A stretch of DNA of 64,000 bases from Bolinopsis microptera. Lineage: Eukaryota; Ctenophora; Tentaculata; Lobata; Bolinopsidae. This document shows, piece by piece, positions 46,989 through 60,261 of the stretch (position 1 is the first letter of the stretch; each line of letters opens with the position of its first letter). The translations under genes and the position numbers were made by a program. The stretch lies in assembly GCF_026151205.1 (NCBI RefSeq), contig NC_087082.1:19492494-19556493 (forward strand). The letters run 5' to 3'. The notes below the pieces were generated by a model. That model saw only the letters and a program-made list of their open reading frames with translations. It had not been told where the DNA came from and did no database searches.

Positions 46989-47534
46989 ATTTTTTCCTTT
47001 TCACCCTTTTGAAAAAAGGCAAGAGTGAAGGTTACGAATGGAGGTTTTTTGCAGAAAAGCGTGGATTTTGGAGATAGCAGTAGGCGGATCTGAATATTAT
47101 GTCATTCCGTCCCGTTACCATGCAACAAAAATTGCCGCGCGCGAGGATTGCTTGCGAGATGTGCTATAGATACCTGTGATCTATGAATGCGCGGCGCGAC
47201 TGGTTTTTAATTTATATGATGCTTGTAATGCAATAATATTACTATTAGGTAATACGCCCCAATTTGTAACGTGCACGCCAAGTGTATTGATGAGTACCGA
47301 GTATGTGTTACCTTTGAAGCTAATTTTTGAATTACAGATACAAGTTAAGTTCTACGGCAATGAACTGAATTTTCAATGTTTTCCACCCGTTTATTAGATG
47401 CATAATTTATCAATATTATTATCATGAAAGATTGAAGTTAGGCTGGATTGGAGCTTATACTTAAATTTATAGTAAATGTGAAATGGAAATCTAGCGTTCC
47501 GCCAAAACAAAACAACGGCGCAAATTTCTTGTTC
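46989..47534. repeat. Dispersed repeat, copy 2
   Basis: Partner of 9088-9720 in the same orientation, sharing the start, the GCGCGCGAGGATTGCTTGCG block, ACAGATACAAGTTAAGTTCTA and the end. It is shorter by about 90 bp in the middle. Differences are a mix of substitutions and small indels. Confidence 0.75.
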
Positions 47535-48810
47535 ATACTGATTTTGGAGTCCATTAAAGAAAGCTTTTACCCATCAAAAAAGTTTCAATTGGATATCTTT
47601 TTACGGTTTTTGCAGAAAGTTCGCGTTAAAGTTGATGCCATGGTGCCAAAGGGGTTAAAAAAAAAAAATGGCCGCATGGTACGATAAAACACGTTCATAT
47701 ATATCGTCTCGCTTTAATATAGTAAGAATAGCAAATTTTTATTTACAAGAAATTTCGCCGCTGTTAAAACCACCACGAATCAATTTCCCTCCATACGATG
47801 TACTTGAATTTTGTATCATTAATTCTTTTCGATAAAAGTGTGACTGGAAAAAAGTGCAGCATATTCAACTACTATGTTTTTAATAAATGTAAAATGAGTG
47901 GGATTCGCGCATGGTAAAAATAGACGATTGTATTTGACCAATGTAGCGCCGCGCCGATCAACAATAAATAAAATCCAGAAAATTGCGAAATAACTTGCGA
48001 AGAGGAACTTCACTGTAATTAATTAACACATGGCTACGTCGCGCGCAGCATAACAGACGCTTAGCTTCCGGCTTCCAATACACATAATGATAGGGGATCG
48101 ATGGTCTAATTGCGAAGGAGCAGACTTTTGTCCATCACCGTAGACTAGGACCGTCCGGGCCACCTCATATTCATAACTCGATTACTTCTTTTCCTACGAT
48201 CTTTTTGCCTTCGCAAGAGATAGGGAAAAAAATTCAAACAAATAAAGTTAATTGCTTTACACAAGACCAAAATATTTAGCAAAGAATATTGGGCGGATAT
48301 TGAATTTCTGTTCAAATTTCAAAGGGTGCAGGATGTTCAGCTCGACTAAAACTATGAAAATCATTTGTAGGCCCAAAAATGACTCGTCTCCAGAATCCCA
48401 GTCTTATGCTTAAATTGATATAACCCACTAGCTCTAACTAGCGCTGAATTGTTTGATTAAAACGCCTGTAATGTGACCTCCAGCTAGTCATCATTGAGAT
48501 TTCAGGCAAATTTAGATGTTCAAAAGATCAGGATGTTTTCACTGTTCAGCTCGTCTAAATCCAAAAATCCCGATTTACTGCGTCGCTTTTTTCCTTTTCC
48601 AATCTCCGCGGTAAATCGATGCACCCATTGGTAATGTTTCAGCATTATCATAACATCTTGTTGTGTTATTTGGTGGTTTCAAATGCAAATTTCCAGTTAC
48701 GCTGGGGACCCCAGGCTATTATTACTCGCCCAGTAATTTTCCAGTAGATCCCGTGGGACTTGTTTCTTTCACTCCCAATTGGATCATTAATTTGAATATA
48801 ATTATCTTTC
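47535..48810. other. AT-rich sequence, no gene recognised
   Basis: Short frames only. A polypyrimidine stretch and AG (ATTATCTTTCAG) at the right end form the acceptor for the coding fragment at 48811. Confidence 0.4.
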
Positions 48811-49290
48811 AGTGTGTGAACGAGATAAAGCTGAAAGTCCTGAAGATCCTCCCAAAAATCTAAACACACGACACAATGAATCAATTGCTACACTTATATA
48901 CTCTTACTTTTATTTAGAAAAGGCCTTTTTCACAACATACAGGAAGTTAAATGTTCTTTTCAATATTCCCTGCTCAGCAAATCACATACAGATATTAAAA
49001 GTAGTAAAATTAGTGGCCGAGTTTTTATGTTTATCTTTAAAACCTCGGCGGCATTTATTGCATGAGCTAAGGTCAAACTTTCAGCTACTCTTACTCAAGA
49101 ATGTTTGAAATCCGTGGCACATAAAAAAGCATTATCTCTTAAAAAAGATTTTGAACGCTGGATTTTCGAAACACTCCCAGAGAAAAGAAAGCCATTGACC
49201 AGCACGCTCAGAACAACTGTTTCACTTGTCCTACATAGTCTCTACGACCGCAATATAATCCTGGAAACATATCCTCATATCATCGACTGA
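48811..49290 (+). pseudogene. Coding fragment of unknown family, one frameshift
   Basis: After acceptor ATTATCTTTCAG an open frame begins CERDKAESPEDPPKNLNTRH and runs about 97 codons through an amphipathic, Leu-rich stretch. Near 49090-49105 the frame must shift by one base; the continuation reads CLKSVAHKKALSLKKDFERW and LPEKRKPLTSTLRTTVSLVL, ending IID before TGA at 49290. About 157 residues in all, predicted mostly helical. It could be the last exon of a host gene with a base error or a decayed gene. I do not recognise the family. Confidence 0.4.
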
Positions 49291-52119
49291 TAAAAGCGAA
49301 ACCTCTCCAGGATCTCACACAATAAAAACTACCAATATTTGAGGATCCGATAAAAGTTGCCTCAATTATCAAATTTCTAATCATCACAACTAACAATACT
49401 ATTACTATATTGTAATAACCCAAAACTTTAAAAGTCCTTTTTTAAATCTTTTTTAAAGCATATCTTACACTTTCTGTTTTCTTCTAAATTTTAACTTCAC
49501 TACGAAACTATTCATACTACCTTCATATCACAACATCCCTCCAAAAATGCTAACGGTATCCTCATGCAATGTCCGAAGAAATTGTCGCTATTCAGAACGG
49601 ATTTTAGGGTGGATTATATCTATGCTGGTCTGTCGACAGTCGAAGGTCCGAAGTTTTGTGGCAGTAAAGTGCTCACAACACAGCTCTGAAAGGCTCTAGA
49701 AGGTTCCCGATACCATCAGAAGATCGGACACTCCATTCTATCATATACAAGTAAGAACCTAAAAGAAAGTCCCAGGGCTCGAGCAAAAAGTGGATTTTTA
49801 TGCCCGTAACAAAACAAGCTCAACTATGATACAAAAGGAAGTCACTTCATATTCAAAAAAAGATACAACCAACAAGATCCCGAAGTCTAACTAACGTAAA
49901 TAACTAAATAATATTAACCCACATCAAGCCTAATTTATACCTATTACCTGAATTTATAATAGAACAGTTAGCAATACCTGCAGGGCATTAACTAGCAAAT
50001 CTGCTCAAAACAAAGCGTCGAGGTGAAATACCGTAGCTTCTGTGTTTTATGTCCTTTTTATTCAAATGAAAAACTAGCTGCGCTGTAAAAACACAACTGT
50101 GCTCAGAAGGAACTACACACACCCAAAACTTTAATAACTCACGTACTTCGTAGCAGAATGCTAAAACATTTTAGAGAAATTGATATGGGGTCAAACTTAG
50201 AATTTCTGACGCCAATCCCTTTTTTCATCACTAAACTTGAATGACACTTTGAGCCAGGGGACTCAAGTATTCTAACACACTTTTGGTTTGGGTAATTGAA
50301 GCGCTTTCCCTCCCAAAAGTTCAAGTCGTTTATCGCACTTTAAAATGTCATATAACTCGGCATAGTTATAAGCCGAGTTGTGATGAAATTTTAACGAATT
50401 TCAGAAATCTAAGTTATGACCCATATCTCTATATTCTCATGAAATATTTTAGCAATACAATTACGTAGTTATTAAAGGTTGCGTGTGGTATTTCCTTCAG
50501 CCCACCCTGTAATTAATACTGTATTTAAATTTAATTATAGTTGTGTACGCACAATAAGCGACAAACTTTCAAACTAATTAATTCTACCAATATGTTAACA
50601 AATATTATTATTAAGCACAGCTTAGGATATGGAATTGATGATTTTTTGCGTTCTACGTCATATCAAAAATTTTCATCCCTATTCGTTTTAAGTGTTCAAA
50701 CGATTTTCAGGCTAAAGTGACGCGGTGAAACGCCTAATTAAATAAGTTCATTGCACACAGCAAAGTAACAAAGAGGATTACTGATCTTGCTATATATCCA
50801 AGCACCTGAGTATTTCGTGATCTGAGAGCAGGTTGGAGTTGCAAATATCCGTCCTCCCTCGCTGTCCCCCTCGCATTCTTATCCTCCGTTCTCAGAACTT
50901 GGGTTTGTACAGGTCTTACTCCTCATATGATTAACCTCCTCCACATTCAGCAGAACAGGGCCGAACCATATCTCCAAATTCACTCCATCCCACCGTCAAC
51001 TCAACTACTTTTAGGTGTTATCATATAATTTTGTTGTATTAACAAATTTATAAACCGTCATTCAGATGGGGGCGAAAAGAGGCGATTTGGACTGTTTCTT
51101 CTTCCTGCTGCTAAAACTGTATTCTACACAGCTTACAAAATTTATGAAATGATAGCCAGGGGTCCCCACTCAAACTATATCATTGGATCAATGAAAAACT
51201 AGTTTACGGAAGTAACTGCACCCACACGCAAACCTTTCAAATTTCGGAGCTGAGAGTATAGACATTATAGACACAACGCCAGCACATGAACTCAGCTATA
51301 AAATATAATATTATGAGTATTTATGATTTATTGTAAAAATGCTTACCAGGCATGTAGGTATTTCACATAACCCCCCGCGAGATTAGGTTCCCTCACTATT
51401 CAAACACCAAGGGTTTTTGCTTCACTGAGTAAATGACGACCACATTATAATGAAGAATTTCTAGTCAAAGTATAAAGAAATTTCTCCAGATCATTTATAA
51501 ATCCAAAGCCCCTTCATTGCAGATTTTTGTAGATGTTTTACTTAAATTATAATAACGGTTTGTGCCCCTACCTTGTGCTCGCACTTGATAGCAATGATTA
51601 TGGAACACTACCAGATATCAGATATTGAAGACTTACCCGTCTGGATTTCTGCAATAGTCTCCTTCCATTCCTGAATCAGGTAAGCTGAAAAATGTTTTTG
51701 TAATAAAAATTTTCCTCAAGTAGGTAGTGTTGTGAACTAACAAATTTGGCTTCGAGTTGAGATCCCTTTTAGAAAAAATTCAAGTTTGGGTGTAAAAATT
51801 ATTGAAAGACGCTCGATTAAATTAGAGTACATGTCTATCGTCCAAAAACCGAATAATTGGATAAGAATAAATCTAATTCTCTGGATTTATGTCGTATTGT
51901 GTCGCCTTGGGTGAGACTAGCATTATACGTTGTGCATTAGAACACCAAGAAAACTTACTTCTCAGCAGTTTCTGTCGTGTTTAATAGGTGATTGAGAGTC
52001 CATCTCTGGCAGACGTGTCCCTAATGATGTGACAGATACAGTTCCCCTGTAGTCTGATCCACCTCACCCGCTTTAAAACACACACCGCGTCTGGAGCTGG
52101 AGTTAATCCATGTTGTTTA
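49291..52119. other. AT-rich, no gene recognised
   Basis: Only short frames. An 8-bp stem hairpin (AACTCGGC/GCCGAGTT) lies at 50354-50379, followed by TGATGAAATTTT; a related word group, CATAACTCAGTC...TTGATGAAATTTTA, recurs near 59989-60029, suggesting a dispersed repeat. No coding domain or tandem array was seen. Confidence 0.4.
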
Positions 52120-54900
52120 TTCATTTTAGAAACGAACGTTAATAAGAATAAAAGTAGTTTCTTGATAGAAGAAACTGCGCACGACGGAAGAGAAAAAGAT
52201 CAAGAGCCTGAGTTTGACAGAGAAGAACTCTAAGTTTCTCTTTGAAAAGGAGTACAAAGATATAACCGAGAGCGTGACTATGTTAAACCCCACCAGGACT
52301 TGAAAGACCTTGACACACCTAATTGGAACTACGTACAGGCCACCCAACATGGGATGAATTCCCCTAACACTTAAGTCAAGGAGAAATAATTCCACACATG
52401 GGTCAAATGTGTCAACTACCAGATCTAAAGAAGTGTCGAACGTCAGTCAACAATCTACACCATATGAAATGCAGGAATTGGAAAACGAGTTGTTCCCCCC
52501 ACAGTGGAAGGTGGGAGTGAGTACATTAATTCCAAAAACGGATGATCTGAAAGATCACTGCAATTCCGTACATCACACTCCAAACTTAGTGGGAAGCTGT
52601 TCTTGTGCCATCTGGGAGACCGTGTACTTGAGCAGTGCTCAAGTACACGGTCCCCCCAAGGGCAAAAACAGCTTCCCCCAACTCAATGAGCACATGACAA
52701 CAAAATCTTCTCATTGACACCTCAGTACAGAAAGTTTACATGAAGAAAACCCCTGGATGCCTAGAACACACTCAAGCCCATCCTGCACAGTAAAGATGCT
52801 AAAAGCCACCAGAAGACAAGTCCACGTGATCTGGATTACCTTAATGCGTATGGAGAGTCCCACAGCCTTATAAATTATGCCCTACGCCGGTACCACCTAC
52901 CTGAAAAGCTTCATTAAGCTTATAATTGAGTATTATGGAAGCCTAAAGGCCTAGTTAAGTGCAGAAAATGGACATCCAAACATTCTGGTATGAGCTAGCT
53001 GTTTCCAGAGGGAGACCCACTGATCCTGTCCTTATGTAATCAACGTCCTTACTGTACTTCTAGCTGTACTGGTCAGTCAAGTGGGTATGAGCCAAGCTTC
53101 AGTGTGCAAGACTCAAAGAAAGCATTTGCTGATGACCTATAACCCTGTTGTCGTTAAGGAGCGAGAAGGAGAAGAAGAAGATTTGAAGGAAGTAAAAGAG
53201 TTCCCTGGACTGGGCGAAGAAATGAAGGCTAAACCATCGAAGTGCCTGTCGGGTCTATTATGCGTACTGGAGGAAAGTACAATACCTATGATGCAATGTA
53301 CTAAGTCGAACAACAGGTGCCAAATCCATTATCAAGCACCAATGACGTTCCTAGGAATGTACATGTATGTAGATCTTAGGTGAAGAGAAATTTGGACCCT
53401 GATTAAGAAGAACTAGAGGACCTTTTGGAAACAAAGGTCTAATGATGAAATCACGGTCCACAGTAGGCGTGGGTGGATAACCACCTCATCATTAGTAAGA
53501 TGTCATGGGGTTAACTGTTGATCAACCTACGCATCACATTGTGAGAGCGCTTGAGGCGCATAGTGTAACAGATACCTTAAGAAGTGCTAGGGAATTGTGC
53601 ATCCTTGTACCACCACCACCGAACACTAGCAGGAGTAGAGACCAGAAAGGATTGCACTGAAAAACAATCTGCACTGAGTACAAAGTCATCCAACGTATTA
53701 AGGGACAAACCAAACTTTGTAACTCTAGTGACCCCTAACTGCTAAAAAGTTTACACTAAACCATAGCTATTGCAGACACACAGAAGATTGGTCTTATCCC
53801 AAAGAGCAGAAGACCGTCAGCGCCAACTTTACTTCCAAGAGATTTAGTTGGAAACCTGTAGTTGGTACAACTGCCCTCGGGTATGGACAAGATAATGAGG
53901 ACAACATCAGAGAGGAAACAGCTAACCAACAGGTGTAGGACTTTGATGAAGAGACCTTATTTGTTCAACTTTGTTGACAAAAAGCGGCAAAACCTCTTTC
54001 TCACATGGGAACATACAAATGACATTCACAACCGACGTGGAAAACCTGATCATCAAACTTAGTCCGAACTGTCATGCTATCCATGAAACTGCGTCAACAC
54101 CTAGCACCTAAAGCTTTGGAATAAAGCCTTTCAGAAACTGTAAACTCCATCAAACAAGGGAGACACTCAATCAAAACCTCACGTTCTGCCCAGGTTGCAA
54201 CCAAGACAGGGACGTTTTCAACTGGCGCTATGATCAGGTCTACGTGAAAATCATGAAGACCTGCTTCATCACAGATGACGAGGTTAATCCTACAACGCCA
54301 AGGAAACCGAAGAGGGCACCGTCGGTCCTTCACAAGGCAGGGCATAACGCGAAAGGTTACCTAGCTGCTGACCAACTCATCATAAGACCCAAAATATTTC
54401 TTTCAGATGCCAACGACTAGAAATGATAATATTTGATGAGGAGGAGAAGACAGAGGAACTTCCCGCAGCACAATTGCAGCTACACCACTAATACCTGATG
54501 TAGTATCTATCCCAGATAAAGTAAAGTAGGTTTATCTAATGGAGCTGAACTTGTGGCAATGACAGAACTTGCTGATCAAGAGAAGCGAAAGATGAAAAGA
54601 TTATCAGCGCTGACAGAAGGATAGAAGCCAACGATGGCTTGCAAACTCCAGACAGAAGCAAGTGGGAGCTCGATCATTAACCACTATAGCTCCCAACCTT
54701 TATGAACCACCGCTGAACGTAAAGACCAAAGAGAAGAAGAAGACGCTGAGATCATCTTAAGGAACATAGTATCCCCCATCTATTTGTCCAGAAACACAAG
54801 CAATGGCCAGATGATAGGGAGTTAACCAAGAGACCAGTATAACATAGTGGAGCGTAGAATGTTGGGCCCAGAAAAACATGTTTCTACTATCCCGCTATGA
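52120..54900 (+). pseudogene. Decayed non-LTR retrotransposon (LINE) reverse transcriptase
   Basis: Collinear plus-strand motifs in shifting frames. A basic/acidic region (FLFEKEYKDITES, near 52230-52280) is followed by the fingers motif TLIPK (52523-52537), the catalytic FADD (53125-53136), a Glu-rich stretch leading to PSKC (53234-53245), FLGM (53348-53359), and a WRYDQV motif after Cys/His residues (54223-54240). FADD and PSKC are in different frames and stops interrupt all of them, so the element is dead. The order and spacing (about 35 residues from FADD to PSKC) are as in many LINEs. The ends, and any endonuclease, were not resolved; the limits given are approximate. Confidence 0.7.
52590..52680. 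repeat. Near-perfect palindrome inside the LINE relic
   Basis: Arms of about 45 nt meet at 52635. The inner 16 bp on each side (ACCGTGTACTTGAGCA and its complement) are perfect with a one-base centre. The outer parts (TGGGAAGCTGTT... against ...AACAGCTTCCCCCA) match with a few differences. It lies just after the TLIPK motif, where LINE sequence should continue. Confidence 0.85.
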
Positions 54901-57900
54901 ACCCGTCATAATCCAGGGACTACTAGAAGTGATGATGCCTGAGGTTGTTGAAAGACCTTTCGAAACCAATCAAAGAGTAGCCCATCACGCCAAGCAGTTA
55001 TGCATGTAGTGAAGTATACACTTATAGATACAACCAACTTTGTAACACTCCGATGGCTTGATAGTGAGGTCGTATCTTCAACAAATGTAATCCAGTGTTT
55101 CTCACTACATCGGGCCCACAGGTTCCTCCTATTAAAAAATTTTTGATTTTGGTAAATGTGTGCTGACTCACCAACTAAGAATTAAAAAACCTAATATTTA
55201 GTGTATAACAGGTAACATTGAATAGGTTATATTTTACTCTTAGGTAGATATTAAGAATTAGGTAATTTCTTAATTGTATGACTATTTCCATTAGTGAACT
55301 TTAAAATATTTGATTTAAGAGGTTTTTTTATATAGGACTGGATCACAGTGTGAAAAACAGATTCCTATTTATATATTATTTTTAAAGTGATATTTAATAA
55401 ATGATTAAAAGAACCAATTTTAAAGTTGCCATAGTAAAGCCTTAGGTCCCAAAAATATACCCATTATGCCACGAAAAACAACTTAAATCAGAAGGGCTGT
55501 CACTCTATTAAATGCACCACACCGCTTTCCCATCCACTGACACTAAAAGTTATAACAATAAATTTCTTCAATCCTAATTTTGTATGTGATGAACACGTGT
55601 CCTAACAAAATTTTACTAGTTTGCCGTTTGGTGTGAGCAATAGCGAACAGCACGAACACTCCTTTTGCCCGTCCAACCTAAATCTAATCTATTTACAGAG
55701 TGACAACCATACTACACATTGAATTAGGATTCCTTTAAATAATATTGATTTATTGTAATCTTGTTTACTCGGTAATAAATGCATAAAATGAATTTTTTGT
55801 TTAACTGAATTTTTTTGTTTAACTGAGGTAGATTTAATTAGATTTGGGGTTTGCGGTTAATTCTGCGATTGCGGTAAATATGAGGGATTCCTTGGAATTC
55901 CTGGAAATATCTACTTTACCTCCGTTTGCACCCCGACACTTATTGGGACCGACAATGGATGGGGGTCCACGACATGATGGTAAGGGGTCACGACTATGTA
56001 TGGGGTCACGAACCTTCATACAAATCTTAATCAGGTCACCGCATAACCCGTAGAGGAAATTCTACGAATCTTCAAAACTTTGGAACAATCCACTTATTGA
56101 TAGGGAATATTTTATATCTCATATTTCCTTACTGACTAGACCCATAATAAACTTAATTTTTACATTCTGCAACTTTCAGTGAAGGGATCAAACATTCAGG
56201 ATAAAATATACATTCCTATTTGCCCAAACGAGCTGTCCCCATTATGTCAATGGGTTATCCGACTTAAAGTCATTCCTATCGATTGGCAGTCGTTCTAAGC
56301 AACTTGTTTTTCTTAAGTATCAACATTTTAGTTATTCCAAAGTTCAATATCAAACTTTTAATGAGGAACACAACGTGTAGATACATAAGACATAACATGA
56401 AGATTGTACAGATACTCCCATGTGTAGCCTGTGTAAAACATATTTTAAAAACAATTCTCATATTTACCTCCCGCATATATACCTCCATGTATTTCCACAC
56501 AAATAGCCTTCATCACATTACTTTAAACATTTATCAAAAGGAATAACCGATTAGTAATTTAAAAGATCCACTAAAATTAATTTTATAGTTGGTAATCACA
56601 CTTCCACAAATAATTAATAAATTTTTTAAATATTCGTTGCCCAAATGGTACAATAGCAAAAAATTCCAGGCAGGAGACATGCCGATCTGTCATGGGGGTA
56701 TACAAACTTCTTAGCATCTCTACAGAAAAAATAGTCAAAAAGTTTCTAAATTGTGTCGACCTTGCCGATTAGGGCATTATGTCCACTCCATTAATTATAT
56801 TGCTTTCTATGTCCTTAAATTTTGTATTGTTATTGTTACTAATCTTGCAGGCTACTAGCTGTTTTTTTTGCAGTCATGCCCTCTTTCCTTCCTTTCTAAA
56901 TTCCTTACAAGCCCTCCTCTCTTACCACCCTTTTCACCACTTCTTTCACTCCATTCACTACATATCTTATTACCACAGTATCCGCCAAAACCAACAGGCC
57001 CAGTAGAAAGGGGCTTGACGTTGTTTCCCACTTGGCCCCTGCACCCAACTGACGGTCGCTTCCATCCAACTCTCAAATAAACTTACCTTCAGTGAAAGGC
57101 CAATGGTCACAAATAGCGATGTTTAGAGCATGGTGGGAACAAATCCGACCTCCTTTTACACCCTTTGGACGACTCTCCGCAAATGCGAAAGAAGACCCCG
57201 GGGAGGCTCCATTGGTTTTAGTAGGTTGCATATTTTATTAAAAATAAAAAATAATAAATAAAAAAATTTAAAAATAGAATAAAAAAACTTAACTCTCTGT
57301 ACAACCCTGCTGTACTAAATGTCGAACACACTAAATCATGCCTAAAACTTTCCTAAAATACGGTGGCTAACACGAGTATACAACAACTGTTAGAGCAATC
57401 TTATACTCTATTCCGATGTCTAGTTGGAAGAAAATTGGCCTTTTTACCATCAGGAATGTAGTGACCCGTCCCCATTTTTAATAGCTTTTCTATTTCTACC
57501 AAACAGAATCGTACACAGGAATTTTGTGCTTCAGGAGTTTCTTTATGAGAAAATCAGGTAAACAGATCAATATAACATTTCTTGATTATTATTATATAGC
57601 ATGCAAAAAGTACTATACTTACTGCATCAACCAACTACAGCAACAATATGGCAGCTAGGGACACTGTTAACTTCATCTTTGAATTTCTTTATCACCACTG
57701 TGATATTCCGCTGAACAAATTAATCCTATGTTTAAAGTTTTGGATTAAACAAATTTGAAACAACAGTGTGATAGAATTCGGAACTCTATCACCAAAACAG
57801 GATTTTGTGTCGTGCAGCCAAATGACTTCACAAGAACTTCAGTGACCACCTCAGGGCTCACATAGGCCTGTCAGATATCATGATACTTACTGATCCAACC

Positions 57901-58106
57901 GGAAATCCTACGCGCCCGCTTTCTTCTCGAAATAATTTAAGACTTGACCTATAAATTTTGAGTTTCTCACGCTTAAATCTAGGTTATTTCGATTTTAAAT
58001 CTGACAAACCCATCATAACAGCATCATTTAAAATAAAGGCCACGCCAATCGAAACATATTAATAAATGTGTTTAACTTTATCAGTCAAAACTTGCCCTCT
58101 GTGCAT
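54901..58106. other. AT-rich sequence, no gene recognised
   Basis: Frames up to 87 codons show no domain or coding bias. A C/T-rich stretch at 56868-57000 and a strongly A-rich tract at 57236-57290 are seen; the latter could be the tail of a plus-strand retroposed element, unproven. Confidence 0.4.
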
Positions 58107-58172
58107 TGACTGGTAACATTACATTTTGAAGAAATGAATGATTTATTTCTTCAAAAGGTAATGAACCAGTCA
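58107..58172. repeat. 66-bp hairpin
   Basis: TGACTGGTAACATTACATTT... at 58107 and its inverted, slightly diverged copy ending AATGAACCAGTCA at 58172, around a short loop GAATGATTT. Arms of about 28 bp. It may be a small foldback element. Confidence 0.7.
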
Positions 58173-58509
58173 GCCCAAAAAGAAAATTTTTTTTTAACCG
58201 ATTAAAGTTAACGAAATATTCAAATTAAAAGCCGTAAATATAACAAACTGTTAAACTCCTACTAGTATAATATGATGTGTCAAGGGTTACTTTGGCCGAA
58301 AAGTCAATAATAAGTGACGTTCAGGAAAAATTGATGGTCGAAAAAATTGAAAATTGAAAATAAGACACAAGTCCGCAAATGATTGTGATTGAATATAGCT
58401 CGATATGTATTACTACTTAGTTTACATCACCCACCAAATGCGATATGAACAACTCGGTTTGATTGTTGAGGAAAAGAAGAGGTCTGGTAATACAAGGCCC
58501 CTTCCAGCC

Positions 58510-58860
58510 ATTGCCACCTGCCACCTAATTTGGCAGGTTTTACATTAAGGCTGATAATCAATTTGAAGTCTTAAAATGATTCCTGCAAAATTAACCGAAA
58601 TCCTGCCTATTTATCGTATTCGCGCAGAGATGTATCTCACGTAATTATTTAATCGAGTTGTTGATTTATAGAAAAGCCTGCAAAATTAAGACAAAACCTG
58701 CCTCACCTTTTACCTACCCTCAGCAGGTTTGCTCTATTTTAGCAGGTTTTCCGTTAAATATAAAGTCGAATGCTGCATATTTAACGCAAATCCTGCGTAA
58801 TCTGAGATAATTCGAATCAACTTGTGGCGTGATTAAACCTATATATTGGCAGGCTTTTGG
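58510..58860. repeat. Cluster of GCAGGTTTT / AAAACCTGC motifs
   Basis: At least nine copies of CAGGTTTT-like or TCCTGC-AAATTAA-like words occur in both orientations within 350 bp (for example TGGCAGGTTTTACATTAAGG, CCTGCAAAATTAACC, AGCAGGTTTTCCGTTAAATA). The arrangement of several inverted pairs suggests a nested or multiply folded small element. No ORF. Confidence 0.6.
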
Positions 58861-59024
58861 ATAATTTGAGTGTAAAATGTGGAATACTGTAACGATCGTA
58901 TAACCTTATCACTAGGTAAATAGGTAGGGATTAGGACTGAGACTTGGGTTGTGCAAAGCTACAGAAGTACAGAATGCTACATGGCTCTATAGTTTACACT
59001 TTTATACAATATGCAGTCACTAGT

Positions 59025-59137
59025 CAGTGGCGAAACGACCGCCCGACACCCCGGCTATGCCTATACCCCTGCTATGCGGAAGTGGGATGGGGGGGGGGGG
59101 GGTGCAGCTGCGGCCTCTTAGGTACGTTTCGCCACTG
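59025..59137. mobile_element. 113-bp inverted-repeat element with a poly-G run
   Basis: It begins CAGTGGCGAAACG and ends CGTTTCGCCACTG. Similarity continues outside (ATATGCAGT on both sides, inverted) apart from an 11-bp insertion on the left. A run of about 14 G lies near 59088-59101. CAGTGGCG ends are common among small DNA transposons. No clear target duplication. Confidence 0.6.
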
Positions 59138-59309
59138 CATATTATCCACTATTACCAACACGGGGTCTATGATAAGTTTGAGTATAAAAGTATAAAAACC
59201 GATTATTGGAAAATAACTGTTTGCTTAACTTCAGTTCTGAGGTTGCCATTTTTAGATACATTCCTTGACTATGCCATACTCCATAGGTCAAAGAAATAAT
59301 AGACTTATC

Positions 59310-59864
59310 ATGTTGCAAAATCATTCGGTGACAGCATTTTCCTGTTCCAAACAGTACAGGAAGCGCTACTTGGAAACTCCATCGGAAGGTTCACTGCCGT
59401 CAGAGGAAGTTGACACTTGACAGCATGGTTAAAGAGCTTGCCGTTACCTTAGCTGATGGGCCAAAGTACGTTGTTATTTCTAGCAAGACAAGCAAAAGCA
59501 ACACAGACCTCACAAAACTGTTGCCAGCGGTAAATATCGCAAAAGCCCAGCCTAGGCGCACCACTAGGACAAAATACAAGGAAGAAGCTGGCTATCGACC
59601 CGTCATGAACACGCAGGTTATCCAAGACCCTAAGATAGAATTATATTTTTCGAAAATGACTTGTTCATGTTTAAAAATGCTGACGGCACAAACAGTGTCC
59701 TGATAATCGTGGAAAATATTTCACAGAACGATTTTATTCTCCATAAGGCTGTCGTTGGCAAACTCGTCCAAGAGTGCCACGACCATGCTGACTGCTTTCA
59801 GTTAATAGATTTAGACGAAAAGTATGTCAGTGTTCAGGAAGATGCGCTTATATTTTATAATTGA
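59310..59864 (+). pseudogene. Broken ORF of unknown family
   Basis: Three overlapping frames read as one protein with two single-base shifts: ATG 59310 to about 59410 (SKQYRKRYLETPSEGSLPSE), then DSMVKELAVTLADGPKYVVI... to IELYF near 59650, then FENDLFMFKNADGTNSVLII... to IFYN and TGA at 59864. The second shift lies at a T5 run (59646-59650). About 185 residues if joined. It has no domain I recognise; it could be part of a mobile element or a host gene relic. Confidence 0.4.
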
Positions 59865-60261
59865 TCGAACAAGTGGTCAGGAAATGGGTTGTCCACGTTA
59901 TCAAAAATATTGATATTTGACTAATTTATGGGACGAAATTTACCAAATTTGGTGCGTATGCCCAAATATGGGCATATGGTTTTTGGCTCATAACTCAGTC
60001 ATTTTTAGTCCAATCTTGATGAAATTTTATATACGAGTTCAGGAGACCACTAGCTACAAGTACAGCACCTAAAATCTGGGTTTTTGGCATGTTCAGGGTA
60101 TTTGGCTAAATTGGGCCTAATTTGGACCAAATATGGGCGTGGCTGCCCCGCAGGCACCGTTTGGCGGTTGGGGTCCAGGACCCCCTCAAAAGTTCGGTCA
60201 CTGGTCCTAGTTTGTTGGTCAACTGCTATCTGCAAATCAAGTTTCACAAAAAAATATTAAC
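59865..60261. other. AT-rich spacer before the terminal array
   Basis: Contains a run of ATGGGC/ATTTGGC words (TTTGGTGCGTATGCCCAAATATGGGCATATGG, near 59949-59980) forming a short hairpin, and the dispersed word group noted near 50354. No gene seen. Confidence 0.4.
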
